Positions 16,835 to 25,119 of a DNA stretch of 64,000 nt are shown here, in pieces. Within the stretch, counting starts at the first letter, position 1. The number at the start of each line of letters is the position of its first letter. The translations under genes and the position numbers were made by a program. Below the pieces are notes generated by a model. It worked only from the letters and a program-made list of their open reading frames with translations, was not told the DNA's origin and did not search any database. Source of the stretch: Streptococcus suis (GTDB lineage: Bacteria > Bacillota > Bacilli > Lactobacillales > Streptococcaceae); assembly GCA_002831545.1 (NCBI GenBank), contig CP025095.1, positions 2,046,001 through 2,110,000 of the forward strand, in the 5' to 3' direction.

Positions 16835-17455
16835 ATGAAACTATATTACATCATCGATGCTTATTGTGGTTGGACCTACGGCTTTAACCACATTTTCACA
16901 AAATTCATGCAAGACCATCCTGACATAGAAATAGAGGTCATTAACGGAGGCTTGTTTGTCGGCGATAACAAAAAGAAAATGGCTGATTTCCAGCAGGCAC
17001 AGACCATCAACAAACAAATCGAAAGCTATTACCAAATGTCTTTTGGCGATAACTACAATCAATTGTTTAAGAATAAGGACTTTACCATGGACTCCCTTGG
17101 TCCTGCTAGAGCCTACTCAGTCTTGAAAAACTATGTTGAACCACACCAGCTTGCTCAGCTGACATTAGATATTCAAGCCTTATTTTTTGAAGATGGATTA
17201 GACCTCAATCAAGCAGACAGTTACACCAGCCTAATCGGTACCTATCAGTTACCTACAAAGGCTATGGAAGAACTATCAAGCATCTTGAATCAACCAGAAA
17301 ATCTACACCCAGACTTTATCAAGGCTTATGAAATGGGGGTAACCTCTTTCCCAACCTTGTTACTTGAAAAAGACGGGAACTTCTTTAATCTTATTAACCA
17401 AGTTCGCACAGTAGACGATTTGGAAAAAAATTTCCAAGCAGCTATTACGCAATAG
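16835..17455 (+). CDS. DsbA-family (FrnE-like) thioredoxin-fold oxidoreductase
   Basis: 206 residues, no signal peptide. The thioredoxin motif is at the very N-terminus with a single cysteine C11 in DAYCGWTYG instead of CxxC. An inserted helical domain occupies about 60-150 and the cis-proline loop VTSFPTLLL is near residue 168. This fits the cytoplasmic DsbA/FrnE group that works with thiols or glutathione conjugates. Third gene in the cluster, 15 bp before the MBL-like gene, probably co-transcribed. Confidence 0.85.
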   Translation: MKLYYIIDAYCGWTYGFNHIFTKFMQDHPDIEIEVINGGLFVGDNKKKMADFQQAQTINKQIESYYQMSFGDNYNQLFKNKDFTMDSLGPARAYSVLKNYVEPHQLAQLTLDIQALFFEDGLDLNQADSYTSLIGTYQLPTKAMEELSSILNQPENLHPDFIKAYEMGVTSFPTLLLEKDGNFFNLINQVRTVDDLEKNFQAAITQ

Positions 17456-17470
17456 AAAGGGCAACTATTT

Positions 17471-18289
17471 ATGGAAAAACATTATAAGCTACAAAATGGA
17501 ACAGAATTACACATCTTTACAAATGACGAATCAAGTTTTATGGTTACGGCGACCTTAATCATTAAAAATGGCAAGGCTCTCCTTGTAGGTTCAGGGTTTA
17601 AACAATCAGAAGGAGAGCGAATTGTTCGCTATCTACAAGACGCGCAACTGACATTAGAAAAAATCTTTATCATTCAAGGGGATCCAGACTATTATTTTGC
17701 TCTTGAGCCTATCAAAAAATCATTCCCAGAAGTCATTGTCTATGCAACGTCTTATGTTATCGACCATATTTTAAAAACTGTATCAAAAAAATTACAGGTA
17801 TGGGGAGGCTCTTTAGGTGACCAAGCTCCTAAAAATATTATTTTACCAGCGCTCATTCAAGAATCTACATTAGAATTTGAAGGTGATAAATGGGAATTTT
17901 TTGGTAGTGAACCAAGTCAAATCAATCTTTGGAATGCAGAAACCAAAACCATTATTGGCGGTATCAATACATTTAATCAAATTCATCTCTTCTTAGCAGA
18001 TTCACAAACTACCGAGCAATTGAAAGCCTGGCAAGATCGATTAAAAGATATGAAGGCACTGGATGCATCTCTCATTATTCCAGGTCATGCAGATAGTGAA
18101 AGTTCATTTGATTCTCAAGCACTTGATTTTTCAATTGCCTATATTGAAGTAGCAATCAAATTAAAAAATGAAGTCAAAGACTCAGCTACTTTTGTCGCTA
18201 AAATGAAAGAAAAATTCCCTAATCTTCGTAACGAGGCAGTCTTGGAATTGAGTGCTAAAGTCTTAACCGGTGAAATACCATGGGGGTAA
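17471..18289 (+). CDS. MBL-fold protein with degenerate metal site
   Basis: 272 residues with metallo-beta-lactamase strand order: ATLIIKNGKALLVGSGF, then KIFIIQGDPDYYFALEPI where HxHxDH should be, and a late IIPGHAD. The first metal site has become QGDPDYY, so two histidines are missing; only the C-terminal GHAD is kept. It is therefore probably not a standard di-zinc hydrolase. AAAGGG precedes the ATG. Co-transcribed between the DsbA-like and SnoaL-like genes. Confidence 0.75.
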   Translation: MEKHYKLQNGTELHIFTNDESSFMVTATLIIKNGKALLVGSGFKQSEGERIVRYLQDAQLTLEKIFIIQGDPDYYFALEPIKKSFPEVIVYATSYVIDHILKTVSKKLQVWGGSLGDQAPKNIILPALIQESTLEFEGDKWEFFGSEPSQINLWNAETKTIIGGINTFNQIHLFLADSQTTEQLKAWQDRLKDMKALDASLIIPGHADSESSFDSQALDFSIAYIEVAIKLKNEVKDSATFVAKMKEKFPNLRNEAVLELSAKVLTGEIPWG

Positions 18290-18292
18290 TGT

Positions 18293-18694
18293 ATGTCAAA
18301 AAATCAATTATATAAAAATATTTTAGAAGAAACTTATCTAGCTACTGCTCAAGGTCGAATAGAAGATTTCAAGAGCCATTTGGCTGCTGATGTCTCTTGG
18401 ACAGAAGCTGCAGGCTTTCCTTATGCTGGTACCTATATCGGTCCAAATGCAGTGATCGAAAACGTCCATGCAAGACTAGGTTCTGAATGGACCAATTATA
18501 GTGCCACACCTGTTGATTACGCCTTTTCAGGAAACCGTGTCATGGTTTATGGCTACTACAAGGGGACCTACAACCTTACTCAGAAGTCCTTCCAAGCAGA
18601 TTTTGTCCATATTTACGATTTTGATGCTGAAAATAAAATTACACACTTTATCCAAATCGTAGATAGCGCACTTGTTGAGAAAGCTATGAGATAA
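18293..18694 (+). CDS. SnoaL-like (NTF2-fold) protein
   Basis: 133 residues, complete. Cone-shaped NTF2 fold pattern: N-terminal helices, LAADVSWTEAAGFPYAGTYIGP, then strands ending in KITHFIQIVDSALVEKAM. Relatives are small-molecule isomerases, hydrolases or binding proteins; the substrate is unknown. It starts 4 bp after the MBL-like gene's stop, so translation is probably coupled. Confidence 0.85.
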   Translation: MSKNQLYKNILEETYLATAQGRIEDFKSHLAADVSWTEAAGFPYAGTYIGPNAVIENVHARLGSEWTNYSATPVDYAFSGNRVMVYGYYKGTYNLTQKSFQADFVHIYDFDAENKITHFIQIVDSALVEKAMR

Positions 18695-18721
18695 AAATCA
18701 ATTTTCTAAAGTCTATTCGTC

Positions 18722-18751
18722 ACACATTACTTCACCAAAAGATACTAACTA
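18722..18751. promoter_or_regulatory. Candidate HxlR operator 2
   Basis: 27 of 30 bases match 15908-15937. It sits 45 bp before the CatE-like ATG, with a weak promoter (TATAAA) just downstream. Confidence 0.6.
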
Positions 18752-18795
18752 ACTCGAAAATTCCTATAAATTGTATCAGAAAGTCAGGTATTCCC

Positions 18796-19638
18796 ATGTA
18801 CAATTCCAAATTTGAACTGGGCCACGTCGCCCTCAATGTCCGCAATCTGGAACTCCAAAGCCTATTTTACCAACAGGTCTTGGGCCTGCAAGTTCTCTCC
18901 CAAAGTCCTAACCATATTGACCTAGGCGTTGGAAAAAACATCCTTATTCGACTTATTCAAACAGAGCAGAAAGGTGAAGTTAGCCACAGCTACGGACTCT
19001 ACCACTTGGCCATTGTCCTACCTAGCCGAGAGGACTTAGGTACCATTTTCCGCCACTTTATCGACAACAAAGTTCCCCTCCAAGGTGCCAGCGACCACGG
19101 TTACAGCGAAGCCATTTACCTAGCCGACACCGAAGGTAATGGCATCGAAATTTACCGCGACCTCCCGCAAGACTCTTGGGATGTCCGCTCGGACGGCCGT
19201 ATCGTCGGCATTACTGAGCCTATGGATGCTGAGACGATCTATGCTTTAGGGAAAAAAGCTGACGCAGCCTATCAGATGCCAGCTGGCAGTCGCATGGGTC
19301 ATGTCCATCTATCTGTCCGAGAAAGCGCTGCTTCTAGCCGATTTTACCAAGAAGTCCTAGCTGTCGAGGATAAATTCTCCGTCCAATCTGCAGCCTGGCT
19401 AGCTTCTGGCGACTACCATCACCACCTGGCTGTCAATGAATGGGGTGGCAAACATCTCCAAACACGGACAGAAGGGATGCCAGGCCTTGCCTACTATACG
19501 GTCATCTATTCCAATCAAGAAGCTTTTGAAGCAACCTTGAATCGTGCCATTGCTGCAAACCTAAACCTTCAAAGACTAGACAATAGCGTAGCCTTTGTCG
19601 ATGTGGATGGTATAAAAACTAAGCTTGTTTTAGAATAA
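18796..19638 (+). CDS. VOC-family ring-cleavage dioxygenase, CatE-like
   Basis: 280 residues made of two vicinal-oxygen-chelate modules. Metal ligands are H10 in LGHVALNVRN for the first module, MGHVHLSVRE plus YHHHLAVNEW plus TKLVLE in the second. The length and layout match Bacillus CatE, a catechol-2,3-dioxygenase-like enzyme induced by catechol and quinones under YodB/CatR control. Preceded by the same 30-bp motif as the HxlR gene. Weak ribosome site (AGGT). Confidence 0.88.
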   Translation: MYNSKFELGHVALNVRNLELQSLFYQQVLGLQVLSQSPNHIDLGVGKNILIRLIQTEQKGEVSHSYGLYHLAIVLPSREDLGTIFRHFIDNKVPLQGASDHGYSEAIYLADTEGNGIEIYRDLPQDSWDVRSDGRIVGITEPMDAETIYALGKKADAAYQMPAGSRMGHVHLSVRESAASSRFYQEVLAVEDKFSVQSAAWLASGDYHHHLAVNEWGGKHLQTRTEGMPGLAYYTVIYSNQEAFEATLNRAIAANLNLQRLDNSVAFVDVDGIKTKLVLE

Positions 19639-19647
19639 TACGAAAAG

Positions 19648-19789
19648 AGGCTGGGCAAAAAGACCAACCTCGCTTCTCAGGGTTCGTGTCAACATCTCAG
19701 CGCAGTGGTTGATTGGTAGATTTGTTCGTGTTTTACACTCCAAATCTAACCTAATCAACTGTGCGGGGGGCGGGAAGACGAACTCTTTT
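19648..19789. repeat. Dispersed repeat family 2, left part (interrupted by IS110 element)
   Basis: Begins GAGGCTGGGC and continues through TTCGTGTCAACATCTCAGCG, ending GACGAACTCTTTT. The reverse complement of 47455-47741 and parts of 55803 and 50998 match it. The repeat resumes at 21410 after the inserted element. Confidence 0.75.
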
Positions 19790-19889
19790 CTACCATTTGT
19801 CAAGCCTATCAAGGTATTTGATGAAAAATATTTTGTGTCTCGTCATCCAAATAAGGAAATTGTTTTCTTTTGGACTAAAGTTTCGTGTA

Positions 19890-19942
19890 AAAAAGAGTAC
19901 ACGAAATGAACACCTTATGTTGAAATTTTTTGATAAGGTGTT
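19890..19942. other. Two hairpins in the IS110 3' noncoding end
   Basis: TTCGTGTA/TACACGAA (8-bp stem) then AACACCTTAT/ATAAGGTGTT (10-bp stem, 14-nt loop). They may terminate transcription or mark the element end. Confidence 0.5.
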
Positions 19943-19965
19943 ACAATAATATTGCATAAACAGTT

Positions 19966-21168
19966 TTACCGATTTTGGGTAGAAGTATAATCGTAAAGCT
20001 TATTATGCGTAATGAGGTAATACATTGTCCGAATGAGACGATGTATGGAGGCAATCGTGTGTGGCTTCGTAGAAGTCGTTTGCGATTGTCTTTTTCGTTT
20101 CTCATAAAAGTCGGCTATATGGCAAGGATTGGTGTGACTAGCTGAAGCGATATTGTGAATACATTTGAACAGAATCTTTCTAGCGTAGGGATTGCCACGC
20201 TTGGTAATGTGTTCCTTAGCGAGGAAGTTGCCAGATTCATAGTGTCTCAGATCAATACCGATAAAGGCATTGATTTGATTGGTAGACTGAAAACGGCGAA
20301 TATCTCCCAGTTCACCAATAATACTTGTTGCAGTAGTCTCAGCTATTCCAGGAATAGAGAGCAGAATGTCATATTCAGGTAATGGCTGAGCTAGTTCCAC
20401 CATTTGGTCTAGAACAGTTTGTCTCTGTTCAGAAAGTCTAAGCAATTCTTTTGCATAGTAACGAACCTCTTCCATGATCGGAGAGGTTTTCTTAACGGCA
20501 CAATAAGATTGATTAGCTAGTGCTGTAAGCTTTTCGGCTAAGTACGCCACACGCTTGTCCGAAATCCGTTTTGAAGTGGATTGACGAATGCTCTCTAAGA
20601 GTTCATCCTTGCTTAACTCAAGCACGAAGTCCTTACAAGGAAACGCAGTAACTAAGTTCCAGTATTGTTCCCCAGTTGGCTTTGATAAGACAGTCTCTAT
20701 CTCTGGAAACGTGACTTGCAAGACCTTGTGCAGACGGTTTTTAGCTCGAACGATGTCCTCAGTTAAGTTCTGATAGAAGCGACTTAAATCTCGCAGTTCT
20801 TGATAGACTTCTTCTTGAACATAAGTGGTTTTACGATTCAGCACAAATTGAGATTGAGCCAGTTTTTCGGCGTCAATTTGATCTGTTTTCCGCACACGCA
20901 AGCTATCCAGTTGCTTCTTAGCTTCTAAGGGATTAAGCCGTGTATAAGCGTAGCCATGTTCATCCAGAAAAGTTTGGAGACGGCGAGAATAGACACCTGT
21001 TGCTTCAAAGATGATTTCTGGTTTATGGACGGTTCTCAAATCGCCAAGTAGCCGAGCAAAGCCTAAGGCGTCATTGGACATGGTATAGCCATGAACTTTC
21101 TCACCATTGACTAGAATGGCCACTTCTGAACTTGCCTTACTCACATCAATCCCAAAAACTGCACGCAT
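19966..21168 (-). CDS. IS110-family transposase (DEDD recombinase)
   Basis: 400 residues from ATG 21168 (MRAVFGIDVSKASSEVAI), which has AGAGG upstream; the frame extends to 21309 but that part is noncoding end. The N-terminal RuvC-like DEDD domain carries D8 (GIDVSK), an acidic residue in IIFEATGVYSRRL and DQIDAEK. A central coiled coil leads to the C-terminal transposase_20 domain with LSIPGIAETTATSIIGELGD and KRGNPYARK. All motifs are intact, so the copy may be active. Confidence 0.95.
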   Translation of the reverse strand: MRAVFGIDVSKASSEVAILVNGEKVHGYTMSNDALGFARLLGDLRTVHKPEIIFEATGVYSRRLQTFLDEHGYAYTRLNPLEAKKQLDSLRVRKTDQIDAEKLAQSQFVLNRKTTYVQEEVYQELRDLSRFYQNLTEDIVRAKNRLHKVLQVTFPEIETVLSKPTGEQYWNLVTAFPCKDFVLELSKDELLESIRQSTSKRISDKRVAYLAEKLTALANQSYCAVKKTSPIMEEVRYYAKELLRLSEQRQTVLDQMVELAQPLPEYDILLSIPGIAETTATSIIGELGDIRRFQSTNQINAFIGIDLRHYESGNFLAKEHITKRGNPYARKILFKCIHNIASASHTNPCHIADFYEKRKRQSQTTSTKPHTIASIHRLIRTMYYLITHNKLYDYTSTQNR

Positions 21169-21409
21169 GATATTACCTCTTTGTCTTGAATGATTCCTTG
21201 TTTTAGTGATGTCATTTTCAATACTCGACGTCAGGCGTCCCACATACTTTGATAACATTCTTTCTAAAACAGGTGCCTTGCCAGTTTTTGATGCGACGTC
21301 TAGCGTCAAAAGAGTTCTCGACTTAACAAGACACCTCTACTTTATCATAAAGAAAAAGTAGTGACTACTCTCTCCCGTCGGAGATTTCCTCACTACTAAT
21401 CTTAGTATG
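21169..21409 (-). ncRNA. Candidate bridge RNA region of the IS110 element
   Basis: The 5' noncoding end folds into AGTAGTGA/TCACTACT (21357-21364 with 21390-21397) and a second, bulged arm AGGTGTCTTG/CAAGGCACCT (21336-21327 with 21280-21271). The second arm's internal loop holds GAACTCTTTTGAC (21317-21305), complementary to the element's insertion site. IS110 elements are known to guide transposition with a bridge RNA from this end; the assignment here is inference. Confidence 0.5.
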
Positions 21410-21440
21410 TTTTTGACCAGTCGAGTTCTTTCCCGCTCCC
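21410..21440. repeat. Dispersed repeat family 2, right part
   Basis: TTTTTGACCAGTCGAGTTCT followed by TTCCCGCTCCC, matching the end of the uninterrupted copy (reverse complement of 47455-47490). Confidence 0.7.
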
Positions 21441-21449
21441 TTTCTTTGT

Positions 21450-22592
21450 TTATTTGATTAAGCCAAGATCATATTTCATTCCCAAAATCCGTTTGACGGA
21501 TTGGTCAATCCGCTCCTCTGTTATAGTTCCAGCCTTTACTTGTTCGATAATATAAGGAATTTGACTGGCATAGCTTGAAGACAAAATCATATCTGTCCCA
21601 GCTTGAATGGTCTGCAAGGCACCTGTATCTTGATCTACAAATTGGACCAATCCCTGCATATCAAAATCATCCGTCATTATGACACCCTCAAAACCAAGCT
21701 CATTCCGAAGGATTTTATTGATTTCAGGTGAAATGGATGATGGGACATCATCAATGGCAGATACGATATTGTGACTGACCATAATGGAGTCAGCTCCTGC
21801 TTCAATACCAGCCTTAAACGGAAGAAAATCATTAGCCCGTAATTCTTCTAAACTGCGATTGTCATAGACCAAATCCGTATGCGAATCTGCATTGTCCCCA
21901 TAGCCTGGGAAATGTTTCAAGGTCGAAGTAAACTGTTCTTGCTTTAACAATTTGACCAATTGACCAATATAGTCTGCGGTGGTTTTCGCATCCTGTCCAA
22001 TGGTCCTATCGTAGATAAAAGATGATGGATCGGTGGATAAATCCGCAACTGGGAAGAAGCCTGCATAGATTCCCTCTTCCTTTAAAAGACTGGTCTTCTG
22101 CTTGGCGTCCGACAAAATCGCCTCAATGCCGCCAGATTGGTACAATTCCAAAGGTGATGCAAAAGGTGTTTCCAGAAGTTGACTAATCCTCGTTACCGTT
22201 CCACCTTCCTCATCTGAAGCCATTAATAGCGGTACTTTTGAAAGTGATTGATAAGAAGCAATCTCTTCTTCAACCTGCTCCAGTGTCTTACCTTCAAAAT
22301 CACTTGCAAATAAGATATAGCCCCCAAAATGATAGGTTTCCAATGCCTCAGTTTGTCCTGTAGATGGCATTCGAGCAAAGATCATCTGTCCGACCTTTTC
22401 TTCTAAGGTCATCTGATTTAGATAATTTGCAATCACTTTGTCCCTAGCAGATATTTCTTGGCTAGATGATGTCGTTGCAACTTTGGTTTGCTCCTTTTGT
22501 GTTCGCTCTCCCAAAAAGAACAAGCCTAGCATAAGCCCAATAAACAAGAGACAGGCGATACTTGTCCCTAACACATTAAATCTTTTTCGCAT
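21450..22592 (-). CDS. Beta-N-acetylhexosaminidase, GH3 family (NagZ-like)
   Basis: 380 residues from ATG 22592, which has GGAG just upstream; a GTG at 22610 is an alternative. An N-terminal signal anchor (about 8-30) places the enzyme outside the membrane, unlike cytoplasmic NagZ. GH3 signatures: KHFPGYGDNADSHTDL (catalytic His/Asp loop) and VIMTDDFDMQGL with the nucleophile Asp. It would remove GlcNAc from wall or host glycans. It lies 20 bp after pflA and may share its transcript. Confidence 0.88.
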   Translation of the reverse strand: MRKRFNVLGTSIACLLFIGLMLGLFFLGERTQKEQTKVATTSSSQEISARDKVIANYLNQMTLEEKVGQMIFARMPSTGQTEALETYHFGGYILFASDFEGKTLEQVEEEIASYQSLSKVPLLMASDEEGGTVTRISQLLETPFASPLELYQSGGIEAILSDAKQKTSLLKEEGIYAGFFPVADLSTDPSSFIYDRTIGQDAKTTADYIGQLVKLLKQEQFTSTLKHFPGYGDNADSHTDLVYDNRSLEELRANDFLPFKAGIEAGADSIMVSHNIVSAIDDVPSSISPEINKILRNELGFEGVIMTDDFDMQGLVQFVDQDTGALQTIQAGTDMILSSSYASQIPYIIEQVKAGTITEERIDQSVKRILGMKYDLGLIK

Positions 22593-22612
22593 CAATCTCC
22601 GACCTCTCACGT

Positions 22613-23404
22613 TTATCCCTTAATTCTATTCAAGTACTCCTGATAGGACTCCGTTTCCATTAATGCTTTTGCATTTTCTACACGTGCTTTTGTCGGTGGC
22701 TTGGTCCCCTCTAGTGGGTAAGGTCTTCCTAATTCACGCCACTTAAATTCGCCAAGATTGTGATAAGGCAAGACTTCAAACCGCTCTACATTGGTAAGGG
22801 TTTTGACAAATTTTCCCAGCTCAATCAAGTCTTCATCTCGGTCTGTCAAGCCAGGCACCAAGACATGACGAATCCAAACTGGCTTACCGATATTCGATAG
22901 GTAACGGGCACATTCCAAAATCGTTTTATTACTGTGACCTGTGACAATTCGATGCTGATCAGAATTAATCTCTTTAATATCCAAAAGCACCAAGTCTGTT
23001 ACTTCCATCAAGCGATTGTATTTTTCCAAATAACGCTCAGTCGAACGGAAAGTTAAAGCACAGGTATCCAAAGTGGTATGGATACCTTTTTCTTTGGCCA
23101 AGGTAAAGAGAGCAATCAAAAAGTCTATCTGAATGGTCGCCTCGCCACCAGAAACAGTAATACCACCTTCTTTTCCCCAAAACATACGAAAACGCAGGGC
23201 TTCATTGAGCACATCTTCTGCAGTCCTCTCAGTTGCAGCAGGATTGACCAAATCCCAAGTATCTGGGTTATGGCAATACTGACACCGCATGTGGCAGCCT
23301 TGCATAAAAATCACAAAACGCACACCAGGTCCATCAACAGAACCAAAACTCTCTGTTGAATGAACCAATCCAGTAACCTTACGATAATCAATTTCTGTCA
23401 TCAT
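22613..23404 (-). CDS. pflA: Pyruvate formate-lyase activating enzyme
   Basis: 263 residues. Radical-SAM motif CHMRCQYC (about 36-43) binds the 4Fe-4S cluster; VSGGEATIQ is the SAM-binding GGE motif, and PYHNLGEFKWRELG matches PflA. It generates the glycyl radical on pyruvate formate-lyase for anaerobic mixed-acid fermentation. pflB is not adjacent, as is usual in streptococci. Confidence 0.95.
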   Translation of the reverse strand: MMTEIDYRKVTGLVHSTESFGSVDGPGVRFVIFMQGCHMRCQYCHNPDTWDLVNPAATERTAEDVLNEALRFRMFWGKEGGITVSGGEATIQIDFLIALFTLAKEKGIHTTLDTCALTFRSTERYLEKYNRLMEVTDLVLLDIKEINSDQHRIVTGHSNKTILECARYLSNIGKPVWIRHVLVPGLTDRDEDLIELGKFVKTLTNVERFEVLPYHNLGEFKWRELGRPYPLEGTKPPTKARVENAKALMETESYQEYLNRIKG

Positions 23405-23621
23405 CTCAACCTCATCACTTAATATGAATAGTATACCACAAAAATGAAAACGCTTCTATCATTTACTTTTTTTCTTTCATAACTATAGCGGTTTGAATTA
23501 GGAAAAGGATAGTTTTAAGTTATAGTGTTAATAACCCACTCCTAAAATAACTTTAGAGTTCTCAAATTAACAAACTTAGATATGTCCTGTTTCTAATTCA
23601 CTCTACTATATCACCTTCCTT
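23405..23621. other. Gap between pflA and the CorC-like gene
   Basis: AT-rich; should carry the pflA promoter (minus strand). I see no clear consensus boxes, riboswitch or small ORF. Confidence 0.4.
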
Positions 23622-23655
23622 AAGAAAAAAGATAAAAGACTAGGTTGCCCTAGTC
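23622..23655 (-). terminator. Terminator of the CorC-like gene
   Basis: GACTAGG-TTGC-CCTAGTC hairpin overlapping the stop codon, followed on the minus strand by TTTTATCTTTTTT. Confidence 0.85.
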
Positions 23656-24987
23656 CTTATCGGTTTCTTCTTTCTCCAGTGGTGTAATCAAGAGTTTTAA
23701 TTTTGTTACGCGACCATTTTTTACCTTATCGTTAATAAGAACCAGGTGGTGATCTTTACTATCCACTTCAAAGGAAACTTTCTCGTCTTGGCTCGGAATG
23801 GTACCGACTCCTGTTAGATAATAACCAGCAATCGTATCAACGTTATCACTTTCCAACTCCATCTCAAAATGCTCATTGAAGTCATTTAAGGTCATATTCC
23901 CTTGGACGATATAGGTGTTGTCAGCAATTTCTCGAACAAAAATTTCTGTCTTATCGGTCTCATCATCGATTTCCCCGACAATTTCTTCCAGCAAATCTTC
24001 CAAGGTAACGAGACCTGCAACTCCACCATACTCATCTAACAAGATGGCCATTTGATTTTGGGTATTTCTCAATGATGTCAACAAATCATCCACGAAAATC
24101 GTTTCTGGAACGAAGAGAGGCTCCTGCATAATGCGGCGGATGTTAAGATTGTCAAAGCCATTACTGAAAGCTTCTGACAAGATTTTCTTGGTATGAATCA
24201 GACCAATGATATTGTCCTTATCGCCATCATAAACAGGGATACGTGAAAAATTCTGCTTGAGGATGGCTGCCATGATGGTTGCTGTATCATCCTCAATATC
24301 CACCATGAAAGCATCCGTACGGGGAACCATTACTTCACGTGCCATCAGCTCATCTAAAGAGAACACACCTTGAAGCATTTCAATTTCTTCGGCATCTAAG
24401 GTTTTCTCACTCTTTGTCAAAATATATTCAATTTCATCCCGTGTCATCTGCTCATCCGCATCATCAAAATTCATAGGAGTAATACGGCTGATAAGATTCG
24501 TTGCAGCTGATAATAACCACACGAACGGACTCACAATTTTTCCAAGGAAAATAATCACAGGTGCAGTGACTACTGCCAGATTTTCCTTCATATTCATGGC
24601 AATCCGCTTAGGGTACAATTCACCAAGAACGATTGAAACGAAAGTCAACATAGCCAGTGCAAGCCAGTATCCTGCAGTTTGCGCTGTTGTTGAATTCCCC
24701 ATCCATTTGGCAAATACAGCTCCCAAATCATTAGCCAAGCTGGCACCTGAAAGGATAGAGATGAAGGTAATTCCAACCTGAATGGTTGATAGAAAATTGT
24801 TAGGATTTTCTAAAACTTGAAGCAAGCGAATATATTTCTTCTCACCGTCTGCGGCCTTTTGTTCTACTCTTGAACGATTTAGAGAAACAAGCGCCATTTC
24901 AGAGGCTGAAAAGAAGGCATTGAACAGGGTCAATAAGAATAAAATTAACAGTTGTAAATAGATGGTCTGACTACCAGGGTCTTCCAT
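23650..24987 (-). CDS. CNNM/CorC-type membrane protein with CBS pair (hemolysin III/TlyC family)
   Basis: 445 residues. An N-terminal CNNM (DUF21) domain with about four membrane helices (10-190), two CBS domains (about 205-330, MVPRTDAFMVDIE and LLDEYGGVAGLVTLEDLLEE) and a C-terminal CorC_HlyC domain (about 350-430). Such proteins export magnesium or cobalt, or modulate their transport; the 'hemolysin' label is historical. AGGAG precedes the ATG. Confidence 0.92.
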   Translation of the reverse strand: MEDPGSQTIYLQLLILFLLTLFNAFFSASEMALVSLNRSRVEQKAADGEKKYIRLLQVLENPNNFLSTIQVGITFISILSGASLANDLGAVFAKWMGNSTTAQTAGYWLALAMLTFVSIVLGELYPKRIAMNMKENLAVVTAPVIIFLGKIVSPFVWLLSAATNLISRITPMNFDDADEQMTRDEIEYILTKSEKTLDAEEIEMLQGVFSLDELMAREVMVPRTDAFMVDIEDDTATIMAAILKQNFSRIPVYDGDKDNIIGLIHTKKILSEAFSNGFDNLNIRRIMQEPLFVPETIFVDDLLTSLRNTQNQMAILLDEYGGVAGLVTLEDLLEEIVGEIDDETDKTEIFVREIADNTYIVQGNMTLNDFNEHFEMELESDNVDTIAGYYLTGVGTIPSQDEKVSFEVDSKDHHLVLINDKVKNGRVTKLKLLITPLEKEETDKD

Positions 24988-25119
24988 GATGTTCTCCTAT
25001 AATAAAATTTATAACATTCCCATTATACCACAAATTCTAAAATTTAACATATTTCTTGTTATAATTAGTCCCCCATGTCTGTTTATGTTACAATAATCAA
25101 AAGGAATAGGAGAGCAACT

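Larger units (their letters stand above)
19790..21409 (-). mobile_element. IS110-family insertion sequence, about 1.62 kb
   Basis: Boundaries come from the repeat it interrupts: the left half ends GACGAACTCTTTT and the right half resumes TTTTTGACCAGTCGAG, which join to match the uninterrupted copy at 47455. No terminal inverted repeats, as expected for IS110. One transposase gene, a 5' noncoding end of about 240 bp and a 3' end of about 175 bp with two hairpins. Confidence 0.8.
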
